The notes under the pieces are model-generated. The model was not told the DNA's origin, searched no databases, and saw only the letters and a list, made by a program, of their open reading frames with translations. Of a stretch of 5,315 bases of DNA, positions 1 through 5,301 are shown one piece after another; the stretch's first letter is position 1; each line of letters starts with the position of its first letter. Source of the stretch: JBGTKH01 sp041744735 (GTDB lineage: Bacteria; Planctomycetota; Planctomycetia; Pirellulales; Pirellulaceae); the NCBI GenBank assembly GCA_041744735.1, contig JBGTKH010000361.1, forward strand, positions 1 to 5,315. The letters are read 5' to 3'. The position numbers and the translations under genes are program-made.

Positions 1-74
1 TCAACTTGACGCGCGCCGCGGAATAGCGAAAAATAGACGGCCGGTGGAGTTACTCCTGAACAGGTCTTTACAGC

Positions 75-815
75 GTGTCTAAATTCGCCGTCATCCTCGC
101 CGCGGCCGGGAAGAGTAGCCGGTTTCACGATCCGCATTACAAGAAGCCGTTCGCGCCGCTAGAGAACCGCGCGGTGTGGCTGCATTCGGCGGAGAAGTTT
201 CTGAACCGCGACGACGTCAAGCAGGTGCTGCTGGTCATCTCGCCCGAAGACCGCGACGAGTTCCAATCGAAGTTCGCGGCCAACGTGGCGATTCTGGGGA
301 TCGACGTGGTGGATGGCGGAGCCGAGCGGGCGGATTCGGTACAGAACGCCTTGGCCCGCGTCAAGCCGGACGCCGATTTCGTGGCCGTGCATGACGCGGC
401 TCGGCCGTGTCTGGCCAACGAGTGGATTGACAAAGTGTTTGCCGCGGCGGAGCAAACGGGCGCCGCGATCTTGGCCGTGCCCGTCGCCAGCACGCTCAAG
501 CGCGTCGGGCCGGACCACAAGATTCAAGACACCATCTCGCGCGAAAACCTTTGGGAAGCTCAGACGCCGCAGGTCTTCCGCCGCAAGCTGCTGCTGGATG
601 CATATGCGCAGCGCGGCGGAAAGCCAGCGACAGACGAAGCTCAACTAGTCGAACGCTTGGGACATCCCGTCGCGGTGGTGATGGGTTCACCGATCAATTT
701 GAAGATCGCCACGAAGGAAGATCTGCGCTTTGCGGCCCACGCGTTGAAGGCGTTGCCGAAACCGAAAATCTTGGGGCCGGCGCATCCGTTCGCCGATGAC
801 GACATGTGGCGGTAG
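75..815 (+). CDS. ispD: 2-C-methyl-D-erythritol 4-phosphate cytidylyltransferase (IspD)
   Basis: Cytosolic enzyme of the MEP isoprenoid pathway; it joins CTP and methylerythritol 4-phosphate to give CDP-methylerythritol and pyrophosphate. The 246-aa product has the family landmarks in order: the glycine-rich nucleotide loop LAAAGKSSRF (8-17), KKP at 23-25, GGAERADSVQNAL (81-93), VHDAARPCL (105-113), ISRENLWEAQTPQVF (154-168), TDEAQLVERLG (186-196) and NLKIATKEDL (208-217). R16, K23/K24, R156 and K210 fall where the family places its catalytic and substrate-binding basic residues. Length is close to the usual ~230-240 aa, with an extra ~20-residue Pro-rich tail. The start is GTG at 75; it puts the nucleotide loop at the normal distance from the N-terminus. 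No strong Shine-Dalgarno precedes it: the nearest GGAG (46-49) is 25 bases away. Neither ispE nor ispF is adjacent. Confidence 0.97.
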   Translation: MSKFAVILAAAGKSSRFHDPHYKKPFAPLENRAVWLHSAEKFLNRDDVKQVLLVISPEDRDEFQSKFAANVAILGIDVVDGGAERADSVQNALARVKPDADFVAVHDAARPCLANEWIDKVFAAAEQTGAAILAVPVASTLKRVGPDHKIQDTISRENLWEAQTPQVFRRKLLLDAYAQRGGKPATDEAQLVERLGHPVAVVMGSPINLKIATKEDLRFAAHALKALPKPKILGPAHPFADDDMWR

Positions 816-829
816 CTGACGGAACAATC

Positions 830-940
830 ATGAGCTTCAACTTGTATCTGTGTCACCGCGAAGGCGAGCCAGCCTTGGCATCGCCCGTTACCGAGACGAC
901 GGCGTCGGACCGCGGATCATTTTCCTTTCCTCTTACATAG
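830..940 (+). pseudogene. 36-aa open frame, possible remnant of a truncated gene
   Basis: A short frame opens with ATG 14 bases after the ispD stop and ends at TAG 938-940. It begins MSFNLYLCHREGEPAL, which reads like a genuine protein N-terminus, but after about 24 residues it becomes low-complexity (SFSFPLT) and stops. A weak GGA lies 6 bases before the ATG. I do not recognise the family. Two readings fit: the surviving 5' end of a gene whose body was deleted, or a translated leader for the DUF1877 gene that starts 16 bases later. The frame of that next gene is open upstream for some distance but has no start codon there, so a simple frameshift fusion is not supported. Confidence 0.3.
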
Positions 941-956
941 GACTGACGGTGCAATC

Positions 957-1457
957 GTGTCAGGGCGAGGTTACCACATCTACTTGTCGCGCGAGGACGC
1001 CAAACGCTTGTTCGCCCAGCCGGATGACAAATCCGTGCGGGCCTTCGCCGAGGAATTACTGAAGTCTCCGAAACATCGCGAGAACAATCAGATTCTGGAG
1101 CTCGGCACCGTCTGGGATGCGATCCACCGTTGTCTGACCGACGGCGATTTGGATCCGCAGGGCGGCGAGTTCCCGCTGAATCAATGTATTCTCGGCGGCA
1201 AGCAATTGTTCCACGGCCCCGATTATGACGTGGTGCTGATTCGCCCCGACGTCACACCGCACGTGGCCGAAGCGCTGGCCGGCGTGAAACGGGAAGCGTT
1301 TCGTGAAACGTACTTCGGCCTCGACCCCAACAGTTTCGGCCACGCTCCCAACGAGGAAGAATTCGCGCAGGTCTGGAGCGTCTGCCAACAGATCCGCTGG
1401 TTCTTCGAGGACGCCGCCGAACAGCACACCGCGCTGCTGTTTGTCGCGGAAAGGTAA
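957..1457 (+). CDS. DUF1877 (YfbM-like) family protein
   Basis: Soluble 166-aa protein of the DUF1877/YfbM family, whose biochemical role is unknown. The family pattern is visible along the whole length: an N-terminal Tyr-rich strand followed by a 'SREDAKRLFAQPDD' helix (6-24), an acidic/aromatic VWDAIHRCLTDGD segment (52-64), FPLNQCILGGKQL (72-84), a 'VLIRPDVTPHVAEAL' helix start (93-107), a YFGLDPN stretch (119-125) and a C-terminal FFEDAAEQHTALLFV helix-strand (149-163). No signal peptide or membrane segment is seen. The start is GTG at 957; no ATG, GTG or TTG lies in the same frame just upstream, and the start gives a normal family N-terminus. The Shine-Dalgarno is poor (AGGA at 939-942 is 14 bases away), so expression may be low or coupled to upstream translation. 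A GTAGG hairpin repeat follows directly. Family assignment is by pattern recognition, not by search. Confidence 0.8.
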   Translation: MSGRGYHIYLSREDAKRLFAQPDDKSVRAFAEELLKSPKHRENNQILELGTVWDAIHRCLTDGDLDPQGGEFPLNQCILGGKQLFHGPDYDVVLIRPDVTPHVAEALAGVKREAFRETYFGLDPNSFGHAPNEEEFAQVWSVCQQIRWFFEDAAEQHTALLFVAER

Positions 1458-1464
1458 ATCGCGC

Positions 1465-1489
1465 CGTAGGTTGGGTCTCCGACCCGACC
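1465..1489 (+). repeat. GTAGG-type intergenic hairpin repeat
   Basis: CGTAGG at 1465-1470 leads into an inverted repeat. Arm GGTTGGGTC (1469-1477) and arm GACCCGACC (1481-1489) pair over nine positions, with one G-U wobble, around a 3-base TCC loop. It lies between the DUF1877 stop and the ATG of the next gene. It resembles the GTAGG-led hairpin at 3241-3263 (read on the minus strand) in layout but not in arm sequence. It could act as a weak terminator or mRNA-stabilising structure; there is no T-run after it. The inverted repeat is seen directly; membership of a dispersed genomic family is inferred. Confidence 0.6.
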
Positions 1490-1502
1490 GTCCCTGCAAG
1501 TC

Positions 1503-1910
1503 ATGTCCACCGACAATCCGTACCAATCGCCGGCGACCGCCTCGCACAATCGCATTGGCTTGCCGCCGCTGATCGTGTGGCGTTCTATCGTCAGCGGCGC
1601 ACTGTTGTTCGTCGGCGTGTGTTTCCTGTTGCAGATGAACGGCCAGACGTTTACGAATGCGCTGATTTTCCTGGCCCTATGCGGGATCAGCCTGCTGATT
1701 TGGACTTCGTTGCTCGTTGCCCCAAACCACCAGCTCGACCGACGGCGTCTTGCGTTCTACGTGATTCTGGGACATGTTGCACTAATTGTGGCGATTGCCC
1801 CAAACCTTCCTGGACAGTACAGATTTCAGCAGAAGTTTAACGCCGCGATGGAATCGTCGCGGCAGCCTGCCAATCCAAAAGCGATTGACAACGAAACTCG
1901 CTATCGTTGA
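1503..1910 (+). CDS. Small membrane protein with planctomycete 'NPYQSP' N-terminus
   Basis: A 135-aa predicted inner-membrane protein of unknown function. The N-terminus MSTDNPYQSP is a motif typical of many planctomycete membrane proteins. Three hydrophobic segments follow: about 23-45 (LIVWRSIVSGALLFVG...), 52-73 (NALIFLALCGISLLIW...) and 83-102 (LAFYVILGHVALIVAI...). A basic HQLDRRR loop (76-82) between helices 2 and 3 suggests that this loop faces the cytoplasm. The C-terminal ~30 residues are hydrophilic. There is no Shine-Dalgarno before ATG 1503; the GTAGG hairpin ends 13 bases upstream, so the native leader may have been altered by the repeat. tyrS begins 38 bases downstream. No enzyme motif is visible. 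Confidence is high that it is a gene, low for any role. Confidence 0.75.
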   Translation: MSTDNPYQSPATASHNRIGLPPLIVWRSIVSGALLFVGVCFLLQMNGQTFTNALIFLALCGISLLIWTSLLVAPNHQLDRRRLAFYVILGHVALIVAIAPNLPGQYRFQQKFNAAMESSRQPANPKAIDNETRYR

Positions 1911-1948
1911 CTTAAAGAAGAGCGACTTCATTTCGCGTGCCTTGCATC

Positions 1949-3235
1949 ATGCTAGACATCATTGCTGAACTAACCTGGCGCGGTCTCATTCACCAGTCGA
2001 CCGATTACCATCAGTTGCACGAGTGGCTCAAGGCGGGCCGGCGCACGTTGTATGTGGGGATTGATCCGACGGCCGACAGTTTACATGTGGGGCATCTGAT
2101 GGCGTTGATGATCCTGCGCCGTTTTCAGCGGGCGGGGCATCGGCCGATCGCTCTGGTGGGCGGAGCGACCGGCATGATCGGCGATCCGAGCGGCAAGAGC
2201 GAAGAGCGAAACCTGCTGTCGGTCGACACGCTACGGGCCAACGTGGTGGCGATCGAGCGGCAGATGCGTGGCTTTCTCGATTTCGACAGCGGCCAAACAG
2301 CGGCTGTGCTGGTAAACAACTTCGACTGGATGCGCAAATTCAGCTACCTCGATTTCCTGCGCGACGTTGGCAAGAATTTTCCCGTAAACGTGATGCTCGG
2401 CAAAGATTCCGTGAAGAGCCGGCTGGAACGAACCGACGCGGGGATCAGCTACACCGAGTTCAGCTACATGCTGCTGCAAGCCTACGACTTCGTGCACCTG
2501 AACGAGCATCACGGCTGCGAATTGCAAGTCGGCGGCAGCGACCAATGGGGCAACATCACGGCCGGCATCGACCTGGGGCGACGGCTGCGCGGCGTGCAAC
2601 TCTACGGCATGACTTGCCCGCTGCTCACCAAATCCGACGGCTCGAAGATGGGCAAGACCGAAAAAGGAGCGGTATGGCTGTCGGCCGAGCGCACGAGTCC
2701 CTACCTCTTCTTTCAATACTGGATCAACGTGTCGGATGGAGACGCCGCCACGTGCTTGAAATTCTTGACCGAGTTGAGCCGCGAAGAAGTCGAAGCGCTC
2801 GACAAGTCGCGCGCAGAAGCTGCGCATCAGCGCGAAAGCCAGCGCCGATTGGCCGAAGAACTTACGCGGCTGGTTCACGGCGACGCCGGACTGTCCGCCG
2901 CGCGGCGTGCCACGGAAGTCTTCTTCGGCGCCGAAATCCAAAACCTGAACGACGCCCAACTGAACGAAATCTTCGCAGACGTGCCGAGCAAGAACCTGCC
3001 GAGAGTCCGCTTGTCCGGCGAAGGGCTGAGCATCGTCGACGCGCTGGTCGAATCGGGCCTGACGAAGTCCAAGGGTGAGGCTCGCCGCAAGCTGTCCGAG
3101 GGCGGCGCCTACGTCAATAACCGCCGCTGTGCCGACGCCGATAAGAAACTCACCACCGCCGATCTGGCCAGCCAGACGGTGCTGGTGCTGCGGCTGGGAA
3201 AGAAAAACTACTCGCTGCTGCGGTTCGTCGAGTAA
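1949..3235 (+). CDS. tyrS: Tyrosyl-tRNA synthetase (TyrRS, class I)
   Basis: Cytosolic enzyme that charges tRNA-Tyr with tyrosine using ATP. Counting from ATG 1949 (428 aa, near the E. coli 424), the protein shows WRGLIHQSTD (10-19), YVGIDPTADSLHVGHL (35-50) with HVGH as the class I HIGH motif, GDPSGKSEER (78-87), the tyrosine-binding Y173/Q177/D180 in YMLLQAYD, GGSDQWGN (195-202) and KMGKT (233-237) as the KMSKS motif. A C-terminal S4-type RNA-binding domain spans about 352-428. All catalytic motifs are intact. An in-frame GTG at 1937 would add four residues (MPCI); I prefer ATG 1949 because homologues start just before the 'ELxWRGLI' motif. Neither start has a good Shine-Dalgarno. The gene converges on the lipoprotein gene, with a hairpin between. 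No T-box leader is visible. Confidence 0.97.
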   Translation: MLDIIAELTWRGLIHQSTDYHQLHEWLKAGRRTLYVGIDPTADSLHVGHLMALMILRRFQRAGHRPIALVGGATGMIGDPSGKSEERNLLSVDTLRANVVAIERQMRGFLDFDSGQTAAVLVNNFDWMRKFSYLDFLRDVGKNFPVNVMLGKDSVKSRLERTDAGISYTEFSYMLLQAYDFVHLNEHHGCELQVGGSDQWGNITAGIDLGRRLRGVQLYGMTCPLLTKSDGSKMGKTEKGAVWLSAERTSPYLFFQYWINVSDGDAATCLKFLTELSREEVEALDKSRAEAAHQRESQRRLAEELTRLVHGDAGLSAARRATEVFFGAEIQNLNDAQLNEIFADVPSKNLPRVRLSGEGLSIVDALVESGLTKSKGEARRKLSEGGAYVNNRRCADADKKLTTADLASQTVLVLRLGKKNYSLLRFVE

Positions 3236-3240
3236 TATGT

Positions 3241-3263
3241 GGGACGGATTGGCAATCCGTCCT
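3241..3263. terminator. Perfect hairpin at the tyrS/lipoprotein convergent junction
   Basis: Arm GGACGGATT (3242-3250) and arm AATCCGTCC (3254-3262) are perfectly complementary over 9 bp around a 3-base loop; one more G-U pair (3241/3263) is possible. The hairpin starts 6 bases after the tyrS stop and lies just past the lipoprotein gene's stop on the other strand, so it could serve both as a transcript end. No T-run follows on either strand, so this is not a textbook intrinsic terminator. It is equally well described as a GTAGG-type repeat: the minus strand reads GTAGGACGG into the arm. Confidence 0.55.
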
Positions 3264-3290
3264 ACGACTTGGCAAGCCGTCCTACGACTT
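3249..3290 (-). repeat. 20-bp tandem duplication reaching into a stop codon
   Basis: Bases 3251-3270 and 3271-3290 are two 20-bp units that differ at one position (T3256 versus G3276); the match extends two bases leftward (TT at 3249-3250 and at 3269-3270). On the minus strand each unit contains TCGTAGGACGG. The TAG in the unit nearest the lipoprotein gene is that gene's stop codon (3282-3284), and its last codons, AAG TCG, also come from the repeat. The second unit forms an imperfect hairpin with the sequence to its left (3264-3270 with 3274-3280, one A-C mismatch). The structure suggests slippage or unequal exchange within a GTAGG hairpin element. Confidence 0.75.
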
Positions 3291-3701
3291 GGGGATCTCG
3301 AAGTTGTGCTCGTGCTTCTCTTTCGGAAAGTCAATCGTTACCTGATAAGGAATGAACAGCGATTGGCCGTCGGGCAGCTCTTCCCCTTCCATGCTGATGG
3401 GAATCCCATCCAGGCCGACGACTTTAACAATGTGCGGGCCGCCGACGACTCCCTTGCCCTCGGCGGTGCGATATTGGCCGTTTTTGATTTCGGCCCCACC
3501 GCCGGGTCCCTCATTGCCTTGGGATGTATCGGGCATGAACGTAATGAAACCCTTGGGCACCGGCTTGCCGTCGTAGGTGACCGTGCCCCAGACCTCATAG
3601 CGCTGCGGCCCATCGCTGCTGCCGCAGCCGCCGGTCAAAAGCATTGTCATTAGAACCAGGCCAAGCGGCCACCAACGATGTGTGAACGTGGTTGTCATCA
3701 T
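3282..3701 (-). CDS. Planctomycete small lipoprotein with carboxypeptidase-regulatory-like domain
   Basis: A 139-aa exported protein. Residues 1-26 look like a lipoprotein signal peptide: basic HR at 8-9, hydrophobic WWPLGLVLMTMLL, then TGGC with Cys26 as the likely lipidated residue (Thr at -3 is less usual). A beta-sandwich segment follows, YEVWGTVTYDGKPVPKGFI (35-53), then a Gly-rich turn, 'IKNGQYRT' and 'GGPHIVKVVG'; this is the pattern of the transthyretin/carboxypeptidase-regulatory-like proteins often found next to DUF1559 genes in planctomycetes. Molecular role is unknown. Its ATG overlaps the stop of the upstream DUF1559 gene (ATGA, 3698-3701), which points to translational coupling. 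GGGAG (3716-3712) lies 10 bases before the first ATG, favouring it over the second ATG at 3698. The last codons and stop lie inside a tandem repeat. Confidence 0.85.
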   Translation of the reverse strand: MMTTTFTHRWWPLGLVLMTMLLTGGCGSSDGPQRYEVWGTVTYDGKPVPKGFITFMPDTSQGNEGPGGGAEIKNGQYRTAEGKGVVGGPHIVKVVGLDGIPISMEGEELPDGQSLFIPYQVTIDFPKEKHEHNFEIPKS

Positions 3702-4594
3702 TTTGGCAAGACTCCCAGGCCGTCGTGGCGCCGGCCAAGTTGCTGGTAGGTTGACAAGTTAATGTTGTCGCTGACGAAGTGCACCGAGCCATCGACCATG
3801 GCAAAGTGGCAGCCTTTAGTATGGAAACTGCTGAAGCCGCGCGTATCATGCACTCCTTGGATGGGAAACAGATTGATCGGATCCTGAGCACCCGCCAAAT
3901 TTCGCGCATAAGCGCACGCGTCTTGCTTGGCGCTGGCACCCCAAGCCGCGCCGCCATAGCGCGACTCGCCGATCATGAACACGTTGCTCGAGCCGTCCGT
4001 GACGTCATGAAAACCGATCCGCGACCCGCCGAACAAGATTCCGCTGACGTACATGCCCCGTTCGTTCGGCGGACTGCAGCTCGTGTTGCCACAATCTGGC
4101 GCCGTCCCGCCGCCCTGCACGCCGAAGTAGCTGTTCCACGTCTTATTCGTTCCAAAGCGGATGTCTGACGGGCACTCAAATGCTTTCAGTGGAATCAGAA
4201 AAATGACGTTCGGTATCGTCATCTGGTTGCTCACCTCTTGGAAGGGAACCGTGAAGTCAAATCTGTCGTACTGCACGGCCTGTTCCATAAAAGGCAGAAT
4301 GTGCACCGTCCACGGAGCCCCCTGCACGCCGCCCGACTGGCACCAGGTCGATGAAGTAGGCACGCCAGGGTTGCTCGAAGTGTAGCCGGGCGGAAAGTTA
4401 CGTTTCGTGTCATGATGGTTGTGCAAAGCCAACGCAAGCTGCTTGACGTTGTTGGTGCAGTGCGTCCGCCGCGCCGCCTCGCGCGCCGCCTGCACCGCGG
4501 GCAATAAAAGCGCCACAAGAATGCCAATGATCGCGATGACGACCAGCAACTCAACCAATGTGAAGCCGCGGCGAAACGGCACTTGGTTATGCAT
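3698..4594 (-). CDS. DUF1559 prepilin-like (type II pseudopilin-type) protein
   Basis: A 298-aa protein of the large planctomycete DUF1559 family. Its N-terminus MHNQVPFRRGFTLVELLVV carries a class III prepilin signal: the peptidase would cut between G10 and F11, leaving FTLVE with the conserved Glu5, followed by a hydrophobic helix to about residue 33 and an Ala/Arg-rich amphipathic stretch. Family landmarks follow: GAPWTVHILPFMEQ (92-105), ECPSD (140-144), SYFGVQGG (155-162), DVTDGSSNVFMIGE (197-210) and the C-terminal FSSFHTKGCHFAMVDGSVHFV (254-274). It is probably anchored in the membrane with its globular part outside the cytoplasm; its function is unproven. The frame is open further upstream to 4663, but ATG 4594 has a well-placed GGAGA and gives the normal leader length. 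It is the first gene of a two-gene operon with the lipoprotein. Confidence 0.93.
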   Translation of the reverse strand: MHNQVPFRRGFTLVELLVVIAIIGILVALLLPAVQAAREAARRTHCTNNVKQLALALHNHHDTKRNFPPGYTSSNPGVPTSSTWCQSGGVQGAPWTVHILPFMEQAVQYDRFDFTVPFQEVSNQMTIPNVIFLIPLKAFECPSDIRFGTNKTWNSYFGVQGGGTAPDCGNTSCSPPNERGMYVSGILFGGSRIGFHDVTDGSSNVFMIGESRYGGAAWGASAKQDACAYARNLAGAQDPINLFPIQGVHDTRGFSSFHTKGCHFAMVDGSVHFVSDNINLSTYQQLGRRHDGLGVLPK

Positions 4595-4601
4595 GATACA
4601 G

Positions 4602-4606
4602 TCTCC
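4602..4606 (-). promoter_or_regulatory. Ribosome binding site of the DUF1559 gene
   Basis: On the minus strand GGAGA (4606 to 4602) sits 7 bases before ATG 4594. This spacing is near ideal and decides the start codon over the longer open frame that reaches 4663. Confidence 0.75.
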
Positions 4607-4680
4607 GTCGTAGAGGAAATTGGGAGAGTCAATTGCCACTGCCCCTGCGCGGAAGCGGGCCACAGCGACGGCTATTTGCG

Positions 4681-4709
4681 ACTATACAACGACCGCGCCA
4701 GGCTGTCTA
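4681..4709 (-). promoter_or_regulatory. Sigma70-type promoter for the DUF1559-lipoprotein operon
   Basis: On the minus strand TAGACA (4709-4704) and TATAGT (4686-4681) are separated by exactly 17 bases. Each matches the TTGACA/TATAAT consensus at five of six positions. Transcription would begin near 4674 and leave a leader of about 80 bases before ATG 4594. This is the best promoter match I see in the window. Planctomycete promoters are poorly characterised, so use of the E. coli consensus is an assumption. Confidence 0.5.
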
Positions 4710-4737
4710 TAAGCCGGCTCAGCGGGGGAGCCTGCTC

Positions 4738-4789
4738 GCCGTTCGACAATAGCTTGACCCGCGCGCTGACGGAGTGCGACAGCGAACGG
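4738..4789. repeat. Spaced inverted repeat
   Basis: CCGTTCG (4739-4745) and CGAACGG (4783-4789) are exact reverse complements 37 bases apart; a G-U pair could add one base (4738/4790). A smaller CGCTG/CAGCG pair (4764-4768, 4780-4784) competes with the right arm. It lies between the stop of the Uma2 fragment and the DUF1559 promoter, so it may be a terminator-like structure or the edge of an element that removed the rest of the Uma2 gene. Confidence 0.3.
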
Positions 4790-4792
4790 TTT

Positions 4793-5002
4793 TCAGCTCT
4801 TGAGCGTGTTCAAGGGACTGGAGGACCGGCAGCGAGTGCCCCGCAGGCTCGCGAAAATGTTGCCGCCGGTCGTGTTGTGCCGCGGTGTGCCGTCGGACAT
4901 CGCGAAGATCTGCCCGCGATAGTACTGGCTCTTGTGCGGAGCGACCTGCTCGCGGGCCAGGTATTCCTCGATGGTGCAATGCAGTTCAGCAGCGGCTGAC
5001 AT
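4793..5002 (-). pseudogene. Truncated Uma2-family (DUF820) PD-(D/E)XK nuclease-like gene, N-terminal fragment
   Basis: From ATG 5002 the frame encodes 69 aa. Residues 1-58 match the N-terminal pattern of Uma2 proteins: MSAAAELHCTIEEYLARE, then HKSQYYRGQIFAMSDG (23-38), RHNTTGGNIFASL (41-53) and GTRC (55-58). Full-length members are about 180-200 aa and carry the catalytic Asp and Glu-x-Lys residues in the missing part. After Cys58 the sequence (RSSSPLNTLKS) no longer resembles the family and ends at TGA 4793-4795. 'SLRGTRC' may also have lost about four residues compared with the usual 'SLxxQLRGxxC' spacing. I found no continuation of the family in the other minus-strand frames down to 4719. 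The gene is therefore most likely a decayed fragment, although its ribosome binding site is intact and a short peptide could still be made. Uma2 genes are abundant paralogues whose role is not well established. Confidence 0.7.
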
Positions 5003-5007
5003 GGTCC

Positions 5008-5013
5008 ACCTCC
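5008..5013 (-). promoter_or_regulatory. Strong Shine-Dalgarno of the Uma2 fragment
   Basis: GGAGGT (5013 to 5008, minus strand) lies 5 bases before ATG 5002. It selects MSAAAE as the start over the in-frame ATG at 5026. A TAGAAT sequence (5034 to 5029) resembles a -10 box, but no convincing -35 lies 16-18 bases before it. Confidence 0.7.
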
Positions 5014-5048
5014 AATTCACAATCATGCATTCTAATCACCAGACCTCC

Positions 5049-5141
5049 TCACCCCACCCACCGCACCGTCTTCGGCGTATCGAGCCTCAGCTCTCGGGCA
5101 GCATCCTGGAACGTCGAGCGCAGGAACTGTTCACGCGACAT
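5049..5141 (-). pseudogene. 30-aa orphan open frame, possible gene remnant
   Basis: ATG 5141 opens MSREQFLRSTFQDAAREL, continuing LRLDTPKTVRWVG and stopping at TGA 5049-5051, about 45 bases before the Uma2 fragment start on the same strand. The composition is protein-like and predicts a charged helix, but I do not recognise a family. AAGG only 2 bases before the ATG is a poor ribosome binding site. An in-frame TAG lies upstream, so the frame is not simply the tail of a longer gene. It could be a truncated gene start or chance. Confidence 0.22.
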
Positions 5142-5168
5142 CGCCTTTGATCCCGACGTTCGCCAACA

Positions 5169-5188
5169 CGGCTAGCGCGGCGTAGCCG
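5169..5188. repeat. Inverted repeat CGGCTA/TAGCCG
   Basis: CGGCTA (5169-5174) and TAGCCG (5183-5188) form a 6-bp stem around an 8-base GC-rich loop. It is the first of three inverted repeats within about 130 bases. Confidence 0.4.
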
Positions 5189-5204
5189 CAGCCCGTTTTG
5201 GAGT

Positions 5205-5222
5205 GCGGCGACTTGTCGCCGC
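5205..5222. repeat. Near-perfect palindrome of a planctomycete-type dispersed repeat
   Basis: GCGGCGAC (5205-5212) and GTCGCCGC (5215-5222) are exact reverse complements separated by TT. As RNA it would form a tight hairpin of 7 bp with a 4-base loop. From memory, 'AAAGCGGCGACAAGTCGCC'-like sequences recur in Pirellulales genomes; that recurrence needs a genome count. Confidence 0.55.
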
Positions 5223-5273
5223 TTTGGATTTCGGGTAGTGTCCCAACCTTGTGTTGCTGAGCGGTTTTGGGTG

Positions 5274-5301
5274 GCTGGGTCTGAGTCCGCGAAGCCCCAG
5301 C
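5274..5301. repeat. Inverted repeat GCTGGG/CCCAGC
   Basis: GCTGGG (5274-5279) and CCCAGC (5296-5301) pair over 6 bp around a 16-base loop. It is the rightmost inverted repeat before the window end, and the element may continue beyond it. Confidence 0.4.

Noticed and set aside
1..26. Possible C-terminal end of an upstream gene (NLTRAAE then TAG in frame 3)
   Set aside because: Seven residues are too few to support a gene; another frame is also open from 2 to 82, so the reading cannot be decided.
6..35. TTGACG with AAAATA 18 bases later as an ispD promoter
   Set aside because: The -10 candidate matches TATAAT poorly.
46..56. Short palindrome GGAG-tta-CTCC before ispD
   Set aside because: A 4-bp stem is expected by chance; it is not convincing as a regulatory site.
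1885..1890. Perfect TTGACA hexamer before tyrS
   Set aside because: No acceptable -10 box lies 16-19 bases downstream, and the hexamer is inside the coding region of the membrane protein gene.
1911..1948. T-box or other riboswitch before tyrS
   Set aside because: The gap is only 38 bases and shows no T-box sequence or large fold.
2231..3334. A 367-codon open frame on the minus strand across tyrS
   Set aside because: It lies opposite the clearly coding tyrS gene, has low-complexity His/Arg/Ala-rich sequence typical of the reverse of GC-rich genes, and no family resemblance.
4595..4663. N-terminal extension of the DUF1559 protein (23 residues)
   Set aside because: The extension would sit before a standard prepilin leader, lacks a ribosome binding site of its own, and overlaps the GGAGA site used by ATG 4594.
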